Below are positions 1-8,925 of a DNA stretch of 39,667 bases, one piece after another; the first letter of the stretch is position 1; each line of letters opens with the position of its first letter. The position numbers and the translations under genes are program-made. A model generated the notes under the pieces. That model was not told the origin of the DNA. It saw only the letters and a list, made by a program, of their open reading frames with translations, and did not search any database. The stretch covers positions 1 to 39,667 of the forward strand of contig CBFICL010000008.1 in the NCBI GenBank assembly GCA_965661165.1, given 5' to 3'. Source of the DNA: Hepatobacter sp965661165. GTDB lineage: Bacteria; Pseudomonadota; Alphaproteobacteria; Holosporales; Hepatobacteraceae.

Positions 1-61
1 GTATGCTTGCCATAACCATTCTTGGGCTTTCCAAAGATTGGGCCCTGACCCAGCAAGCGCG

Positions 62-90
62 TTGACAGGATGTTTTTTTTCACATAGCCT
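62..90 (+). promoter_or_regulatory. Candidate sigma-70-type promoter of rpsT
   Basis: A perfect TTGACA (62-67) is followed after 17 bases by TAGCCT (85-90), placing a transcription start about 25 bases before the rpsT start codon. The -10 matches the consensus only at T, A and the last T. The same TTGAxx-17-TAGxCT layout occurs before rpmJ, which makes it more credible. Confidence 0.45.
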
Positions 91-122
91 GGGGGTAAGA
101 TATAGAAAGTGTTTTTCAAGCT

Positions 123-377
123 GTGGCCAATCATCTTTCAGCAATTAAAGCCCACCGGACAAGTGAGCGGCGCGCGCGCATCAATGGCATGCGGCGTTCG
201 CGTATGCGCACGTTAACGAAAACGTTTTTGGGGCTTGTTGAGGCCTCAGACAAAACAGAGGCGTCGACCTTTTTTCGTGATGTTCAAGCCAACATCATGC
301 GGAATGTGTCAAAAGGCCTTTTGCATAAAAAAACAGCCATGCGGCGGATTTCTCGGTTAGCCTTAAAACTCAAATAG
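123..377 (+). CDS. rpsT: 30S ribosomal protein S20
   Basis: An 84-residue, strongly basic protein that binds 16S rRNA early in assembly of the small ribosomal subunit. It begins MANHLSAIKAHRTSERR, the characteristic S20 N-terminus, and keeps the Arg/Lys-rich helical pattern with the family's K-T-A-x-R-x-x-S-R-L-A ending. Length is typical. The start is GTG at 123, which gives the expected N-terminus. No strong ribosome binding site is visible, but a promoter candidate lies 33-61 bases upstream. rpsT directly before dnaA is a common arrangement in alphaproteobacteria. Confidence 0.96.
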   Translation: MANHLSAIKAHRTSERRARINGMRRSRMRTLTKTFLGLVEASDKTEASTFFRDVQANIMRNVSKGLLHKKTAMRRISRLALKLK

Positions 378-413
378 AGGTCTTGTTTTTTGTAAACATG
401 GGGTAGCGCGTTT

Positions 414-1709
414 GTGTGGAATTCTGTTTGCGCCTGTTTGAAAAAAGACTTGGGTGACGAAACCTATAATAACTGGATTTCTCTTCTTTCGTTGCGTGAA
501 CAGACGGAAACCCGTGCTGTTTTGGTAGCCCCCACAGATTTTGCGCGGGATTGGATCGAGACCCATTTTCGCGATGTATTGATGTCGGCTTTTCGCGCCG
601 TTTCTCCCACCATTCATACGCTGGAACTCCACGTGGCGACGGATGGGGCTTCTGAGCCGGCGATTCGCGATGAAGCTTCCCCTTCTAAAACCGCGTCACA
701 TCTGGATGGGCAGTTAACGTTCAATCAGTTTGTGGTGGGTAAACCTAATGAGTTTGCCTATGCCGCGGCGCGGCGTGTGGCGGAATCGTGTGATGTTACC
801 TTTAATCCATTGTTTTTGCATGGCCCTGTGGGGGTGGGAAAAACCCACCTCATGCATGCGGTGGCTAACTATATGCGTGAACACCAGCCCAAGCGTACGT
901 TCTTATATCTGTCCGCTGAAAAGTTTATGTATCATTTTATCAAGGCCTTAAGGTCTAAAGACACGATGTCTTTTAAGGATCGGTTTCGTTCTGTGGATGT
1001 GTTGATGATTGATGATGTGCAATTTATCTCAGGCAAAGAATCGACCCAGGAAGAATTTTTTCACACCTTCAATGCTCTGATTGACCAAAAAAAGCAGGTG
1101 ATTCTTTCCGCCGATAAATCTCCGTCAGATCTCTCAGGCATTGAAGAGCGAGTGCGGTCGCGCATGGCATGGGGGTTGGTGGCTGATATTCATCCTGCCA
1201 CCTATGAACTGCGGCTGGGTATTTTGGAAGCCAAAGCCGAAAGCATGGGGCATTTGCCGAAAGAGGTGTTGGAATTTTTGGCCCAAAAAATTACCTCGAA
1301 CATTCGCGAGCTTGAGGGGGCTCTCACCCGGGTGATGGCGCATGCCACGCTGGTGGGGCGAAAAATGACCATTGAGTTGGCGCAAGATGTGCTCAAAGAT
1401 CTTTTGCGGGCCTGCGATCGGGTGGTTACGGTGGAAGATATTCAAAAGCGTGTGGCGGCCTATTACAACCTGCGTTTTTCTGATTTATCGTCAAGCAAGC
1501 GCTCTAAAAATATTGCGTGGGCGCGGCAGGTGGCGATGTTTTTAGCCAAAGATCTCACCACAAAATCATTACAAGATATTGGCCACAGCTTTGGGGGGCG
1601 TGATCATACCACGGTTCTTTATGGTGTGCGCAAGGTCGCAGACACCTTAACTTCAGATTCAAAAATCTACGAAGATATTGATCTTTTGCGGCGTATGCTT
1701 CATCCTTGA
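414..1709 (+). CDS. dnaA: Chromosomal replication initiator protein DnaA
   Basis: An ATP-dependent initiator that binds DnaA boxes and melts the replication origin. The 431 residues show domain I (about 1-75, with W-x(n)-L-x-D-E-T-Y-N-N-W), a short variable linker, the AAA+ domain with Walker A GPVGVGKT (137-144) and a Walker B/IDDVQF segment, and the C-terminal DNA-binding domain with the signature GGRDHTTVLYG. The start is GTG at 414; an upstream ATG at 399 is closed by a stop two codons later. It lies 36 bases after rpsT and 27 bases before dnaN. I found no convincing cluster of DnaA boxes nearby, so the origin is probably elsewhere. Confidence 0.98.
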   Translation: MWNSVCACLKKDLGDETYNNWISLLSLREQTETRAVLVAPTDFARDWIETHFRDVLMSAFRAVSPTIHTLELHVATDGASEPAIRDEASPSKTASHLDGQLTFNQFVVGKPNEFAYAAARRVAESCDVTFNPLFLHGPVGVGKTHLMHAVANYMREHQPKRTFLYLSAEKFMYHFIKALRSKDTMSFKDRFRSVDVLMIDDVQFISGKESTQEEFFHTFNALIDQKKQVILSADKSPSDLSGIEERVRSRMAWGLVADIHPATYELRLGILEAKAESMGHLPKEVLEFLAQKITSNIRELEGALTRVMAHATLVGRKMTIELAQDVLKDLLRACDRVVTVEDIQKRVAAYYNLRFSDLSSSKRSKNIAWARQVAMFLAKDLTTKSLQDIGHSFGGRDHTTVLYGVRKVADTLTSDSKIYEDIDLLRRMLHP

Positions 1710-1736
1710 GATGTTTTTCGTGCAAAGATTTTGGCA

Positions 1737-2858
1737 ATGCATATTCATCTCGATCGTGCACCTCTTTTGAAAGCGCTTCAATACCAGCAGGGTATTGTTG
1801 ATCGCAAGGTTGCGATTCCCATTTTGTCGCACTTGTTGCTTAAAACCACAGATGATGGCCATGTGGAGGTGGTGGGAACCGACCTTGAGCTCACACTTGT
1901 GCAAAAAATACCCGTCATTGATGTGAAAGAGCCAGGGTCCATCACCGTGTCTGCCCATTTGTTTTATGACATTGTGCGCAAATATCCAGAAGATGCGCCC
2001 ATTGTGCTGACACTGGATAAAGAAACCAATTTGCTGTCTTTGATGTGCGGGATGTCTGAATTTCATGTGCCCACGTTGCCAGAAGAGGGCTATCCTTCGC
2101 TGGATGATCATCAGGCCGCGCACACGTTTTCGCTGTCAGGGAAAGAGATCAAGCGGTTGATTGACCAAACGCGTTTTGCAATGTCAGGGGAAGAGTCTCG
2201 CTTTTTTCTCAATGGTATTTATCTTCATGCAGAAGATAACTATTTGAAGGCTGTGGCCACTGATGCCCATCGTCTGGCGTTGAGTTGGGTGCCCTTGCCA
2301 TCGGGGGCGGATGGGCTTAAGGGTGCGATTTTGTCTCGCAAGACCGTGGCTGAGCTGCGCAAAATTGTAGATAGCGATGACTTGGTGGTGAGTGCTGAGT
2401 TTTCCCAAACCCGTGTGGCTTTTTCTTATGACAACACCAAATTTTTTGCCCGCTTTGTTAACGGCACTTTCCCGCAGTATGATAAAGCCATTCCTCAGGC
2501 CAACCCATCCACGCTCAAGATAGACACGCGCCTATTTAGAGAAGCGGTGGACCGCGTATCGGTGATTTCTTCGGGTGATAAAATACGCGGCGTACGTCTT
2601 CACGTAGAAAAAGGCGTTATGTCTCTTTCGTCTAAGGGCGCGGATAGTGGCTCTGCGGAGGAAGAAGTCTCTGTGGACTATGAAGGCACACCCTTTTCCA
2701 TCAGCTTTAATGCGCGTTATGTGTTGGATGCTGTGCACCAGATTAAGGGTGATGTGTTCTTTTTTCATTTCAAAGATGCGCAAACGCCTGTTGTGTTAAA
2801 AGATGTGGCTGACGATAAAGTCTTGTATGTATTGATGCCTGTGCGTGCCAGCACATAA
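1737..2858 (+). CDS. dnaN: DNA polymerase III beta subunit (sliding clamp)
   Basis: The ring-shaped processivity clamp of the replicase, 373 residues and of normal length. The N-terminus MHIHLDRAPLLKALQYQQ matches the family pattern M-x-[FIL]-x(2)-R-x(2)-L-L-K-A-L. The C-terminus ends D-D-K-V-L-Y-V-L-M-P-V-R, the conserved last strand with the MPxR motif. ATG 1737 is chosen over an in-frame TTG at 1731 because it gives the standard N-terminus. It follows dnaA in the classical order, but lgt and not recF comes next. Confidence 0.97.
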   Translation: MHIHLDRAPLLKALQYQQGIVDRKVAIPILSHLLLKTTDDGHVEVVGTDLELTLVQKIPVIDVKEPGSITVSAHLFYDIVRKYPEDAPIVLTLDKETNLLSLMCGMSEFHVPTLPEEGYPSLDDHQAAHTFSLSGKEIKRLIDQTRFAMSGEESRFFLNGIYLHAEDNYLKAVATDAHRLALSWVPLPSGADGLKGAILSRKTVAELRKIVDSDDLVVSAEFSQTRVAFSYDNTKFFARFVNGTFPQYDKAIPQANPSTLKIDTRLFREAVDRVSVISSGDKIRGVRLHVEKGVMSLSSKGADSGSAEEEVSVDYEGTPFSISFNARYVLDAVHQIKGDVFFFHFKDAQTPVVLKDVADDKVLYVLMPVRAST

Positions 2859-2867
2859 AGGGGATGT

Positions 2868-3641
2868 ATGCTCTTTCCCACGATCGATCCGGTTGCGTTC
2901 ACCGTTTTAGGGTGGCCGGTGTATTGGTATGGCATGATGTACTTGGTGGGCATATGGCTTGGCTGGTGTTGGGCGCGGCGAAGTTGTGTACGGTTTCCGG
3001 GCCTTTTGCGTCAAGACATTGATGATTTTGTGCCGTGGCTGGTGATTGGTGTGATCGTGGGCGGTCGTCTTGGCTATGTTTTATTTTATGATATTGCCTA
3101 TTTTTGGGCGCACCCCGTCGACGTGTTCAAAACCTGGCAGGGGGGTATGTCTTTTCATGGAGGCGTTGTGGGTGTTGTTCTTGCGTGCGTGATCTACACA
3201 ACCCGGCGTCGCATTCCCTTGTCTTCTTTTATGGACAACCTGGCGCTGTGTGTGCCTGTGGGCATTTTTTTTGGTAGGCTTGGAAATCTGATCAACCAAG
3301 AGGTGTATGGGCGTATCACCGAGGTGTCGTGGGCCATTGTTTTTCCTGCTGTTGATTTTTTTCCGCGCCATCCCAGTCAAATCTATGAAGCGCTCTTGGA
3401 GGGCGTTTTTTTGTTTGTGCTGCTCAATACAGCCGTGTGGTCGTGGGCGCGCAAGCCGTGGGCACTTTCGGGCCTTTTTCTTGTGGGTTATGGCACCGCG
3501 CGGTGGGTGTGTGAGCTTTACCGGGTGCCTGACGATGTCTTTGTGCTGGGCTCGTTTGTGGTGACCCAGGGGCAGCTGTTGTCTTTGCCCATGATTGCGG
3601 GGGGCATTTTTCTCTTATGGCGGTGTCTGCGGAAAGCTTAA
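2868..3641 (+). CDS. lgt: Prolipoprotein diacylglyceryl transferase
   Basis: An inner-membrane enzyme that moves diacylglycerol from phosphatidylglycerol onto the lipobox cysteine of prolipoproteins, the first step of lipoprotein maturation. The 257 residues are mostly transmembrane helices. Visible signatures are the catalytic-loop motif FHGGVVG, the Lgt signature GRLGNLINQEVYGR, and RHPSQIYEA. It starts 9 bases after dnaN with a good purine-rich site (AAAGGGG) and overlaps the next gene by 25 bases, indicating co-transcription. A predicted substrate, the lipoprotein at 26863, lies in this window. Confidence 0.96.
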   Translation: MLFPTIDPVAFTVLGWPVYWYGMMYLVGIWLGWCWARRSCVRFPGLLRQDIDDFVPWLVIGVIVGGRLGYVLFYDIAYFWAHPVDVFKTWQGGMSFHGGVVGVVLACVIYTTRRRIPLSSFMDNLALCVPVGIFFGRLGNLINQEVYGRITEVSWAIVFPAVDFFPRHPSQIYEALLEGVFLFVLLNTAVWSWARKPWALSGLFLVGYGTARWVCELYRVPDDVFVLGSFVVTQGQLLSLPMIAGGIFLLWRCLRKA

Positions 3642-4747
3642 CTCCTCCTTTGACAGATGTATTGAAGGGTATCATCAAAGAACGTGGCCCCTTATCGGTT
3701 CACGATTTTCATCAGCTTTGTCTGCATCATCCTCGTTATGGTTATTACCGGATGGGCCGCGTATTGGGTCGTGAGGGTGATTTTTTAACAGCGCCTGAGC
3801 TATCGCCTCTTTTTGGTGAGATGGTGGGTGTGTGGCTTGTGGATGCATGGCAAAAACAAGGATCACCACCTTTGGTGCAACTCTTAGAAATGGGGCCAGG
3901 CCGCGGTCTGTTGATGCATGATGTGTTAAAGACAGCCAAGATGCGTCCAGCTTTTCTTAATGGGGCTCACATTCGTCTTGTGGAGGTGCACGAAGGGTTG
4001 CGGCGTGCGCAAGAGAAGACACTCGCTCCCTTGCGGCCCAAGGTGCGTGAGATATCGTGGCATGCCGACCTTGGCGACATTATTTGGCCTGAACAGCCGC
4101 TTTTTTGCCTCGCCAATGAATTTTTTGATGTTTTGCCAGCCCACCAATACGTGCGGCAGGGCTCCTGTTGGCGAGAGCGGTGTGTAGAAGTGAGGGGCCA
4201 AAACGATTTTTGTTTTGTGACGCAAGAGCAAGACCTCTCTCTCCCTCACATAAAAGATTACAATCTTTATCAACGGGGCATGATCGCGGAAATTTCCCCC
4301 CAAAGCCAATCCCTGTTGGCAGCCGTGGCCAAGCATATAAAGCGCTATGGAGGCGCCATATTTATCTGTGATTATGGTTATGAAAAGCCTGAGACAAGCC
4401 ACCCAGGGTTTTCAGGGGATTCGTGGCAAGCCCTTTATCAAGGAAACATCAGTGACCCTTTGCAGCACCCTGGCCTTGCCGATCTTTCCTTTCACGTTCA
4501 TTTTGGCGTTCTTGAAGAACAGGCGCGCACCGCAGGCCTCTCTACATCCTTCATGACGCAGCGAGATTTTTTGCATCGCATGGGGCTGAGCGAGCGTTTG
4601 GCAATGCTTGAAAAAAACGCATCTGAGGATGTCAAAGGACGTTTGGTCGCGCAAGCTGCGCGTTTATCGCATCCGTTGCAAATGGGTTCGTTGTTCAAAG
4701 TGTTACTGGCCTCTGCCCCTTTTGATCCCCAAGGGTCAGCCTTATGA
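3617..4747 (+). CDS. SAM-dependent methyltransferase, MidA/NDUFAF7 family (DUF185)
   Basis: A class I methyltransferase of the family that in mitochondria (NDUFAF7/MidA) methylates an arginine of a complex I subunit. In bacteria the target is not settled. Within 376 residues it shows the N-terminal family motif H-P-x-Y-G-Y-Y (about 34-40), G-D-F-L-T-A-P-E-L-S-P-L-F-G, the SAM-binding LLEMGPGRG, and A-N-E-F-F-D-V-L-P. These four are the usual landmarks of Pfam Methyltransf_28. It begins inside lgt and its stop overlaps the start of the following gene (ATGA), so the three genes are probably translationally coupled. Confidence 0.9.
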   Translation: MAVSAESLTPPLTDVLKGIIKERGPLSVHDFHQLCLHHPRYGYYRMGRVLGREGDFLTAPELSPLFGEMVGVWLVDAWQKQGSPPLVQLLEMGPGRGLLMHDVLKTAKMRPAFLNGAHIRLVEVHEGLRRAQEKTLAPLRPKVREISWHADLGDIIWPEQPLFCLANEFFDVLPAHQYVRQGSCWRERCVEVRGQNDFCFVTQEQDLSLPHIKDYNLYQRGMIAEISPQSQSLLAAVAKHIKRYGGAIFICDYGYEKPETSHPGFSGDSWQALYQGNISDPLQHPGLADLSFHVHFGVLEEQARTAGLSTSFMTQRDFLHRMGLSERLAMLEKNASEDVKGRLVAQAARLSHPLQMGSLFKVLLASAPFDPQGSAL

Positions 4748-5976
4748 GCGCATCCTTTCTTAAAGACCTTATGGCGCCGCATCGCCCTGTGCTGCGTGCC
4801 CTTAATGTGGAAGGGGGAGAGGCGCGTTTTGTGGGATCGTTTGTGCGCGATGGTCTGTTGGGCCACGTTTCTCATGACATTGATATTGCCACAACCCACA
4901 CCCCTGAAGGTGTGTGCCGCCTTTTGGAGCCACGGGCGCGTATCTATAAAACCGGCATCAAACACGGGACAATCACCGCTCTGTGGGATGAGCATACGTA
5001 TGAAATCACAACCCTGCGCCGGGATGTGCACACAGATGGCCGTCATGCAGATGTGGCGTTTACCCAGCAGTGGGAAGAAGACGCCGCGCGTCGCGATTTC
5101 ACCTTCAATGCCCTTTACCTGGATGATGAGGGGCGTCTTTATGATTATTATGGCGGGCAAGAGGATCTAGCCCATAAGGTGGTACGGTTTATTGGTGTGC
5201 CGGAAAGGCGCATTCGAGAAGACTATTTGCGTATTTTGCGGTTCTTTCGTTTTGCTTCGCGCTATGGCTCTGCTCAGTTTGATGAAGGGGGGGTGAGTGC
5301 TTGTTTAGAACTCAAGCAAGGGCTTACGCGCCTTTCCCAAGAGCGCATCAGGGGGGAGATGGAAAAAATCTTTGCAGGTTCTTTGTTGGCTCATATTGTG
5401 CCTCTTTTTCATCTCCACGGCTTTTTCCCACTCTTGGGGCGTCATGAGGTGGAAAGCATCGATGTGTGGCAAAACCTGTTTTCTCTCACGCACAAGGCCG
5501 GACGACAGGCGCCGTTTGAGGTGCAGATGCGTAGTTTGTATGGCAACAGTAGGCCCTCTTTCCTATTAACCCGCGCTGAACACGTGATGTATAAAGCGCT
5601 TGGTTTTGCGGTGCCACCCTGGGCTCAAGAGAAATCATGGCATGCTTTGTGGCCCATTTTGTTGTGTGACATGCCCGTGGATCAAGCATGGGGCGTTGTG
5701 TGGCTGGCGCTGGCTGAGAAAATCTCTGTGGGCAAGGTCACCGTTGATGAAGCATCTCACATCTTAAACGCCATTGACGCATTGAGCAAAACTCCACCTG
5801 TGTTTCCGCTGACAGGTCATGACCTTATTAGCCTGGGAGTTGCACCGGGGCCTACCTTGGGTCGCGTCTTTCAAAAAACCCGTGATTTTTGGAAAAAAAA
5901 TGATTGCCAGCCATCACGAGACGCGCTTTTAGCATGGCTCCAAAATGAGGGGCTGACGCCGCCAGCGCATACATGA
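4744..5976 (+). CDS. cca: CCA tRNA nucleotidyltransferase / poly(A) polymerase family
   Basis: A class II nucleotidyltransferase that adds or repairs the 3' CCA of tRNAs. The 410 residues contain the head motif VGSFVRDGLLGHVSHDIDIAT with both metal-binding aspartates, the RRDFTFNAL motif C (about 118-126) that distinguishes the neck, and E-D-Y-L-R-I-L-R-F-F-R-F used for ATP/CTP selection. The usual second Gly of the VGG loop is Ser here. The C-terminal half is the poorly conserved body/tail seen in alphaproteobacterial members. The ATG overlaps the previous stop by four bases, and the gene ends two bases from convergent hemF. Confidence 0.92.
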   Translation: MSASFLKDLMAPHRPVLRALNVEGGEARFVGSFVRDGLLGHVSHDIDIATTHTPEGVCRLLEPRARIYKTGIKHGTITALWDEHTYEITTLRRDVHTDGRHADVAFTQQWEEDAARRDFTFNALYLDDEGRLYDYYGGQEDLAHKVVRFIGVPERRIREDYLRILRFFRFASRYGSAQFDEGGVSACLELKQGLTRLSQERIRGEMEKIFAGSLLAHIVPLFHLHGFFPLLGRHEVESIDVWQNLFSLTHKAGRQAPFEVQMRSLYGNSRPSFLLTRAEHVMYKALGFAVPPWAQEKSWHALWPILLCDMPVDQAWGVVWLALAEKISVGKVTVDEASHILNAIDALSKTPPVFPLTGHDLISLGVAPGPTLGRVFQKTRDFWKKNDCQPSRDALLAWLQNEGLTPPAHT

Positions 5977-5978
5977 CC

Positions 5979-6842
5979 CTAGGCCTGTCGTTTTTCTTGC
6001 GTGGTGTCAAGGGAAGGGGCCGGCCATGAAGCCATAGGCGGTAGCGACATTAAAATGGCTTCAATAAAGCCATCTGTCTTCAGACCAAAGGTGGTGCCGC
6101 GGTCATACACAAGATTAAACTCCACATAGCGCCCTCTTTTAATCAATTGTGCCTCCCGCTCTTTGTCGCCCCACGGCGTGTGCCAATGTTTTTTGACAAT
6201 GGGCGCGTAAATGGGCATAAACGCGCGACCTACCGCTTGTGTGAAAGCAAAGGTGTCGTTCAGGCCCTCAAGGTTGTCATAGAAAATACCACCCACGCCG
6301 CGCGGTTCCTGGCGATGCTTGATATAAAAATACTCGTCAGCCCAAGCTTTGAATCGAGGATAATAGGTTTTATCAAAACCATCACATACATCGCGAAGGG
6401 CTTTATGAAACTGCTGGGTATCCTCAGGGTCTACAATAGCTGGGGTCATATCAATGCCGCCGCCAAACCAGGCGCGTGTGGTTTGGATGTGACGCGTATT
6501 CATATGGATAATGGGGACATAAGGGGATCGAGGATGGATCACAATAGAAATGCCTGAAGCCCAAAAACGGGGGTCGTCTTCAGCGCCTGGCATATGAGCA
6601 CGAAAGGCTTCCGAAAAGGTGCCGTGCACGGTGGACACGTTGACGCCAGCTTTTTCAAACACATGACCTGACAGAATGGCCATCGTGCCGCCACCACCGC
6701 CGGGCCTTTCCCATTTTTTTGTTTGAAAAACCTTCGGATCTTGGGGGTGATAAAGGCTTTCTAATGCCTCGAGTTCGCAGCAGATTTGCTGTTGAAGATG
6801 GCTAAACCATGAAGCCGTCACATCTCGGTGCATCACGTTCAC
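5979..6842 (-). CDS. hemF: Oxygen-dependent coproporphyrinogen III oxidase
   Basis: Catalyses the O2-dependent oxidative decarboxylation of coproporphyrinogen III to protoporphyrinogen IX in heme synthesis. The 287 residues cover the full domain: W-x-R-P-G-G-G-G-G near residue 45-53, V-H-P-R-S-P-Y-V-P-x-x-H-M-N-T-R, W-F-G-G-G-I-D-M-T-P, and the signature R-G-R-Y-V-E-F-N-L-V-Y-D-R-G-T-T-F-G-L. The GTG start at 6842 is supported by a GAGG seven bases upstream; ATG 6833 is the alternative. Its presence implies a heme pathway and oxygen access. Divergent from rpmJ. Confidence 0.96.
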   Translation of the reverse strand: MNVMHRDVTASWFSHLQQQICCELEALESLYHPQDPKVFQTKKWERPGGGGGTMAILSGHVFEKAGVNVSTVHGTFSEAFRAHMPGAEDDPRFWASGISIVIHPRSPYVPIIHMNTRHIQTTRAWFGGGIDMTPAIVDPEDTQQFHKALRDVCDGFDKTYYPRFKAWADEYFYIKHRQEPRGVGGIFYDNLEGLNDTFAFTQAVGRAFMPIYAPIVKKHWHTPWGDKEREAQLIKRGRYVEFNLVYDRGTTFGLKTDGFIEAILMSLPPMASWPAPSLDTTQEKRQA

Positions 6843-6933
6843 AAGAGGGCCTCATTAGCGACTGTCTATCAGGTTGATTTTGATTGTTTTCTTAAAAAGC
6901 AGCAAGCCTGGCTTTAAAAAAAACAATAATCGC

Positions 6934-6962
6934 TTGAACATTGGCTTTAAGTGTTTTAGGCT
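6934..6962 (+). promoter_or_regulatory. Candidate promoter of the rpmJ-rpoZ unit
   Basis: TTGAAC (6934-6939), a 17-base spacer and TAGGCT (6957-6962) lie 36 bases before the rpmJ start, in the hemF/rpmJ divergent spacer (6843-6998). The -10 deviates from TATAAT in the same way as the one before rpsT. Confidence 0.4.
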
Positions 6963-6998
6963 TAAATCACATTTGTGTACGAGTCTTCCAGAGTTTTT

Positions 6999-7130
6999 AT
7001 GCGGTTAGCAAGTTCTATTCGGTCATTGAAAAGCCGACATCGCGATTGTCGTGTGGTTCGTCGTCGTGGTCGTGTGTATGTTATCAATAAGACCAACCCG
7101 CGCTTTAAGGCGCGCCAGGGTTTTTCTTGA
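6999..7130 (+). CDS. rpmJ: 50S ribosomal protein L36
   Basis: A 43-residue basic protein of the large subunit. The sequence runs MRLASSIRSLKSRHRDCRVV and continues RRRGRVYVINKTNPRFKARQG. This is the C-minus (YkgO-like) L36 form with only one cysteine, so no zinc ribbon is expected. Such a form is typical of alphaproteobacteria. The length is exactly that of the family. It lies 12 bases before rpoZ. Confidence 0.93.
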   Translation: MRLASSIRSLKSRHRDCRVVRRRGRVYVINKTNPRFKARQGFS

Positions 7131-7142
7131 GTCGAGAGGTTT

Positions 7143-7457
7143 ATGAATCAGATTTCTAGTTTCGCGGATCGTTTTTCTTTGGTTTTGTTGGCGTCGCGTC
7201 GCGTAAAAGAAATTGAGAGTGGTGCTATTTTGATGACACCACGGGGGAAAGATCGGGATACGATTGTGGCCTTGAGAGAGTTGGACCAAGATCTTGTGGA
7301 TACTGACGAAATTCGTGATGCTCTTCTTGCAGACATAAGGTCATCATCGCCTTTGCCTGAAAGTTCAAAAAACCTTGATGAGGGTGAGCTTGCAGAAGTT
7401 GGCGTGGATGAAACTTTTTTAGCGTCTCTTCAGGAAGAAGTGCAAAAAAAAGACTGA
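7143..7457 (+). CDS. rpoZ: DNA-directed RNA polymerase omega subunit
   Basis: A small RNA polymerase subunit that helps fold and hold the beta' chain. The 104 residues contain the core R-F-S-L-V-L-L-A-S-R-R-V-K-E-I-E-S-G, followed by a D-x-D-T-I-V-A-L-R-E-L segment, as in the Rpb6/omega family. The acidic tail beyond residue 65 is variable in the family. GAGAGG five bases before ATG 7143 is a good ribosome binding site. It probably forms one transcript with rpmJ and perhaps rho, which starts 92 bases later. No spoT/relA homologue follows, although one often does in other proteobacteria. Confidence 0.93.
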   Translation: MNQISSFADRFSLVLLASRRVKEIESGAILMTPRGKDRDTIVALRELDQDLVDTDEIRDALLADIRSSSPLPESSKNLDEGELAEVGVDETFLASLQEEVQKKD

Positions 7458-7549
7458 CGTGTATGTTAAGGACATAAATTAAGCGGATTCTTAGGTTCAG
7501 CCTCATGTGAGGCCATTGAGTTTTTTTCAAGTATTAGAAAGTGTGTGGC

Positions 7550-8827
7550 ATGGCTGCTTCTATTGTGCGTCAGCAATTAAAGGAGAAATCACCTGCAGAG
7601 CTCTTGGCTCTTGCGGAGGATCTGTCTGTTGAAAATGCATCAACACTGCGCAAGCAGGACATGATGTTTGCGGTACTGAGGGCCTATGCATCGCAAGGGA
7701 CCAACATCCATGCCGGGGGCGTGTTGTCTGTTTTGCAGGATGGCTTTGGTTTTTTACGTTCGGCAGATGCCAATTTTTTTCCAGGATCTGATGATATCTA
7801 TGTTTCGCCTCAACAGGTCAAGCGCTTTGCCCTTAGAACAGGGGATGTGATTGAGGGGGAAATTGATGCGCCTCAAGATGGGGAGCGCTACTTTTCCTTG
7901 ACCAAAATTAACACGGTCAATGGCTTGGCCCCTGAAGAGATTCATCATCGGCTTCACTTTGATAATTTAACGCCCCTGTATCCGGAGCGAAAAATTAATC
8001 TTGAGATTGAGGATCCAAAGTCCAAAGATTACACGCTGCGCTCTATTGATCTTGTGGTGCCGCTGGGTTTTGGCCAACGGGCCTTGATTGTGGCTCCGCC
8101 ACGTACGGGTAAGACTGTGATGATGCAGAACATTGCCCATGCACTGACCGCCAATCATCCAGATGCCTATTTGATTGTATTGATGGTGGGTGAGCGGCCT
8201 GAAGAGGTGACCGATATGGCGCGGTCTGTGAAAGGCGAAGTCATTGGTTCCACCTTTGATGAGCCGGCGACCCGTCACGTGCAGGTGGCTGAAATGACCA
8301 TTGAAAAGGCGAAAAGGTTGGTGGAGAGTGGCCGTGATGTGATTATTCTTCTCGATTCCATCACGCGGTTAGCCCGCGCTTATAACACGGTGGTTCCTTC
8401 TTCGGGTAAGGTGCTCACAGGGGGTGTCGATGCCAACGCCTTGCAGCGGCCTAAGCGGTTTTTTGGCGCAGCCCGCAATATTGAAAATGGGGGATCCCTC
8501 ACCATTATTGGCACCACCCTTGTGGAAACGGGGTCAAAGATGGACGAAGTCATTTTTGAAGAATTTAAAGGCACGGGCAATGCTGAGATTGTGCTTGATA
8601 GAAAGCTTTCAGATAAACGCCTGTTTCCGGCTATCGATATTGCGAAATCGGGTACGCGTAAGGAAGAGCTGCTCGTGGGGAAACCAACCCTAGCGAAGAT
8701 GTGGGTTCTGCGGCGCTTGTTGGCTCAAATGAATTCCACAGAAGCCATGGAGTTTATGGTGGATAAGTTGCGCGCCACAAAGAACAACGCCGATTTTTTT
8801 GAGACGATGAATTCCTTAAAGGTCTAA
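7550..8827 (+). CDS. rho: Transcription termination factor Rho
   Basis: A hexameric RNA helicase/ATPase that ends transcription at Rho-dependent sites. The 425 residues include the N-terminal helical domain (about 8-45), an RNA-binding cold-shock-like domain with G-F-G-F-L-R and D-D-I-Y-V-S (about 60-120), Walker A APPRTGKT (182-189) and Walker B V-I-I-L-L-D-S-I-T-R-L, plus the Q- and R-loop region T-G-G-V-D-A-N-A-L-Q-R-P-K-R-F-F-G-A-A-R. ATG 7550 is preferred over GTG 7541 because AGAAAG lies eight bases before it. The usual Walker A is APPKAGKT; R-T here is a mild variant. Confidence 0.97.
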   Translation: MAASIVRQQLKEKSPAELLALAEDLSVENASTLRKQDMMFAVLRAYASQGTNIHAGGVLSVLQDGFGFLRSADANFFPGSDDIYVSPQQVKRFALRTGDVIEGEIDAPQDGERYFSLTKINTVNGLAPEEIHHRLHFDNLTPLYPERKINLEIEDPKSKDYTLRSIDLVVPLGFGQRALIVAPPRTGKTVMMQNIAHALTANHPDAYLIVLMVGERPEEVTDMARSVKGEVIGSTFDEPATRHVQVAEMTIEKAKRLVESGRDVIILLDSITRLARAYNTVVPSSGKVLTGGVDANALQRPKRFFGAARNIENGGSLTIIGTTLVETGSKMDEVIFEEFKGTGNAEIVLDRKLSDKRLFPAIDIAKSGTRKEELLVGKPTLAKMWVLRRLLAQMNSTEAMEFMVDKLRATKNNADFFETMNSLKV

Positions 8828-8925
8828 TTTCTGATTGTGAGGATGACTGTATCGTTTCTTCACAGGTCCTGGAAGGGGGCCTACAGACCATGATGAGATG
8901 CGTTTCTCTCTTTTTTTGGAATAGC

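Noticed and set aside
2..70. A plus-strand frame resembling an internal mutM piece (F-Q-R-L-G-P-D-P) before rpsT
   Set aside because: Only about 23 codons, cut by the window edge and overlapping the rpsT promoter. The same bases also read on the minus strand as a possible N-terminus from GTG at 83 (V-K-K-N-I-L-S-T-R-L-L-G-Q-G). Neither can be decided from this window.
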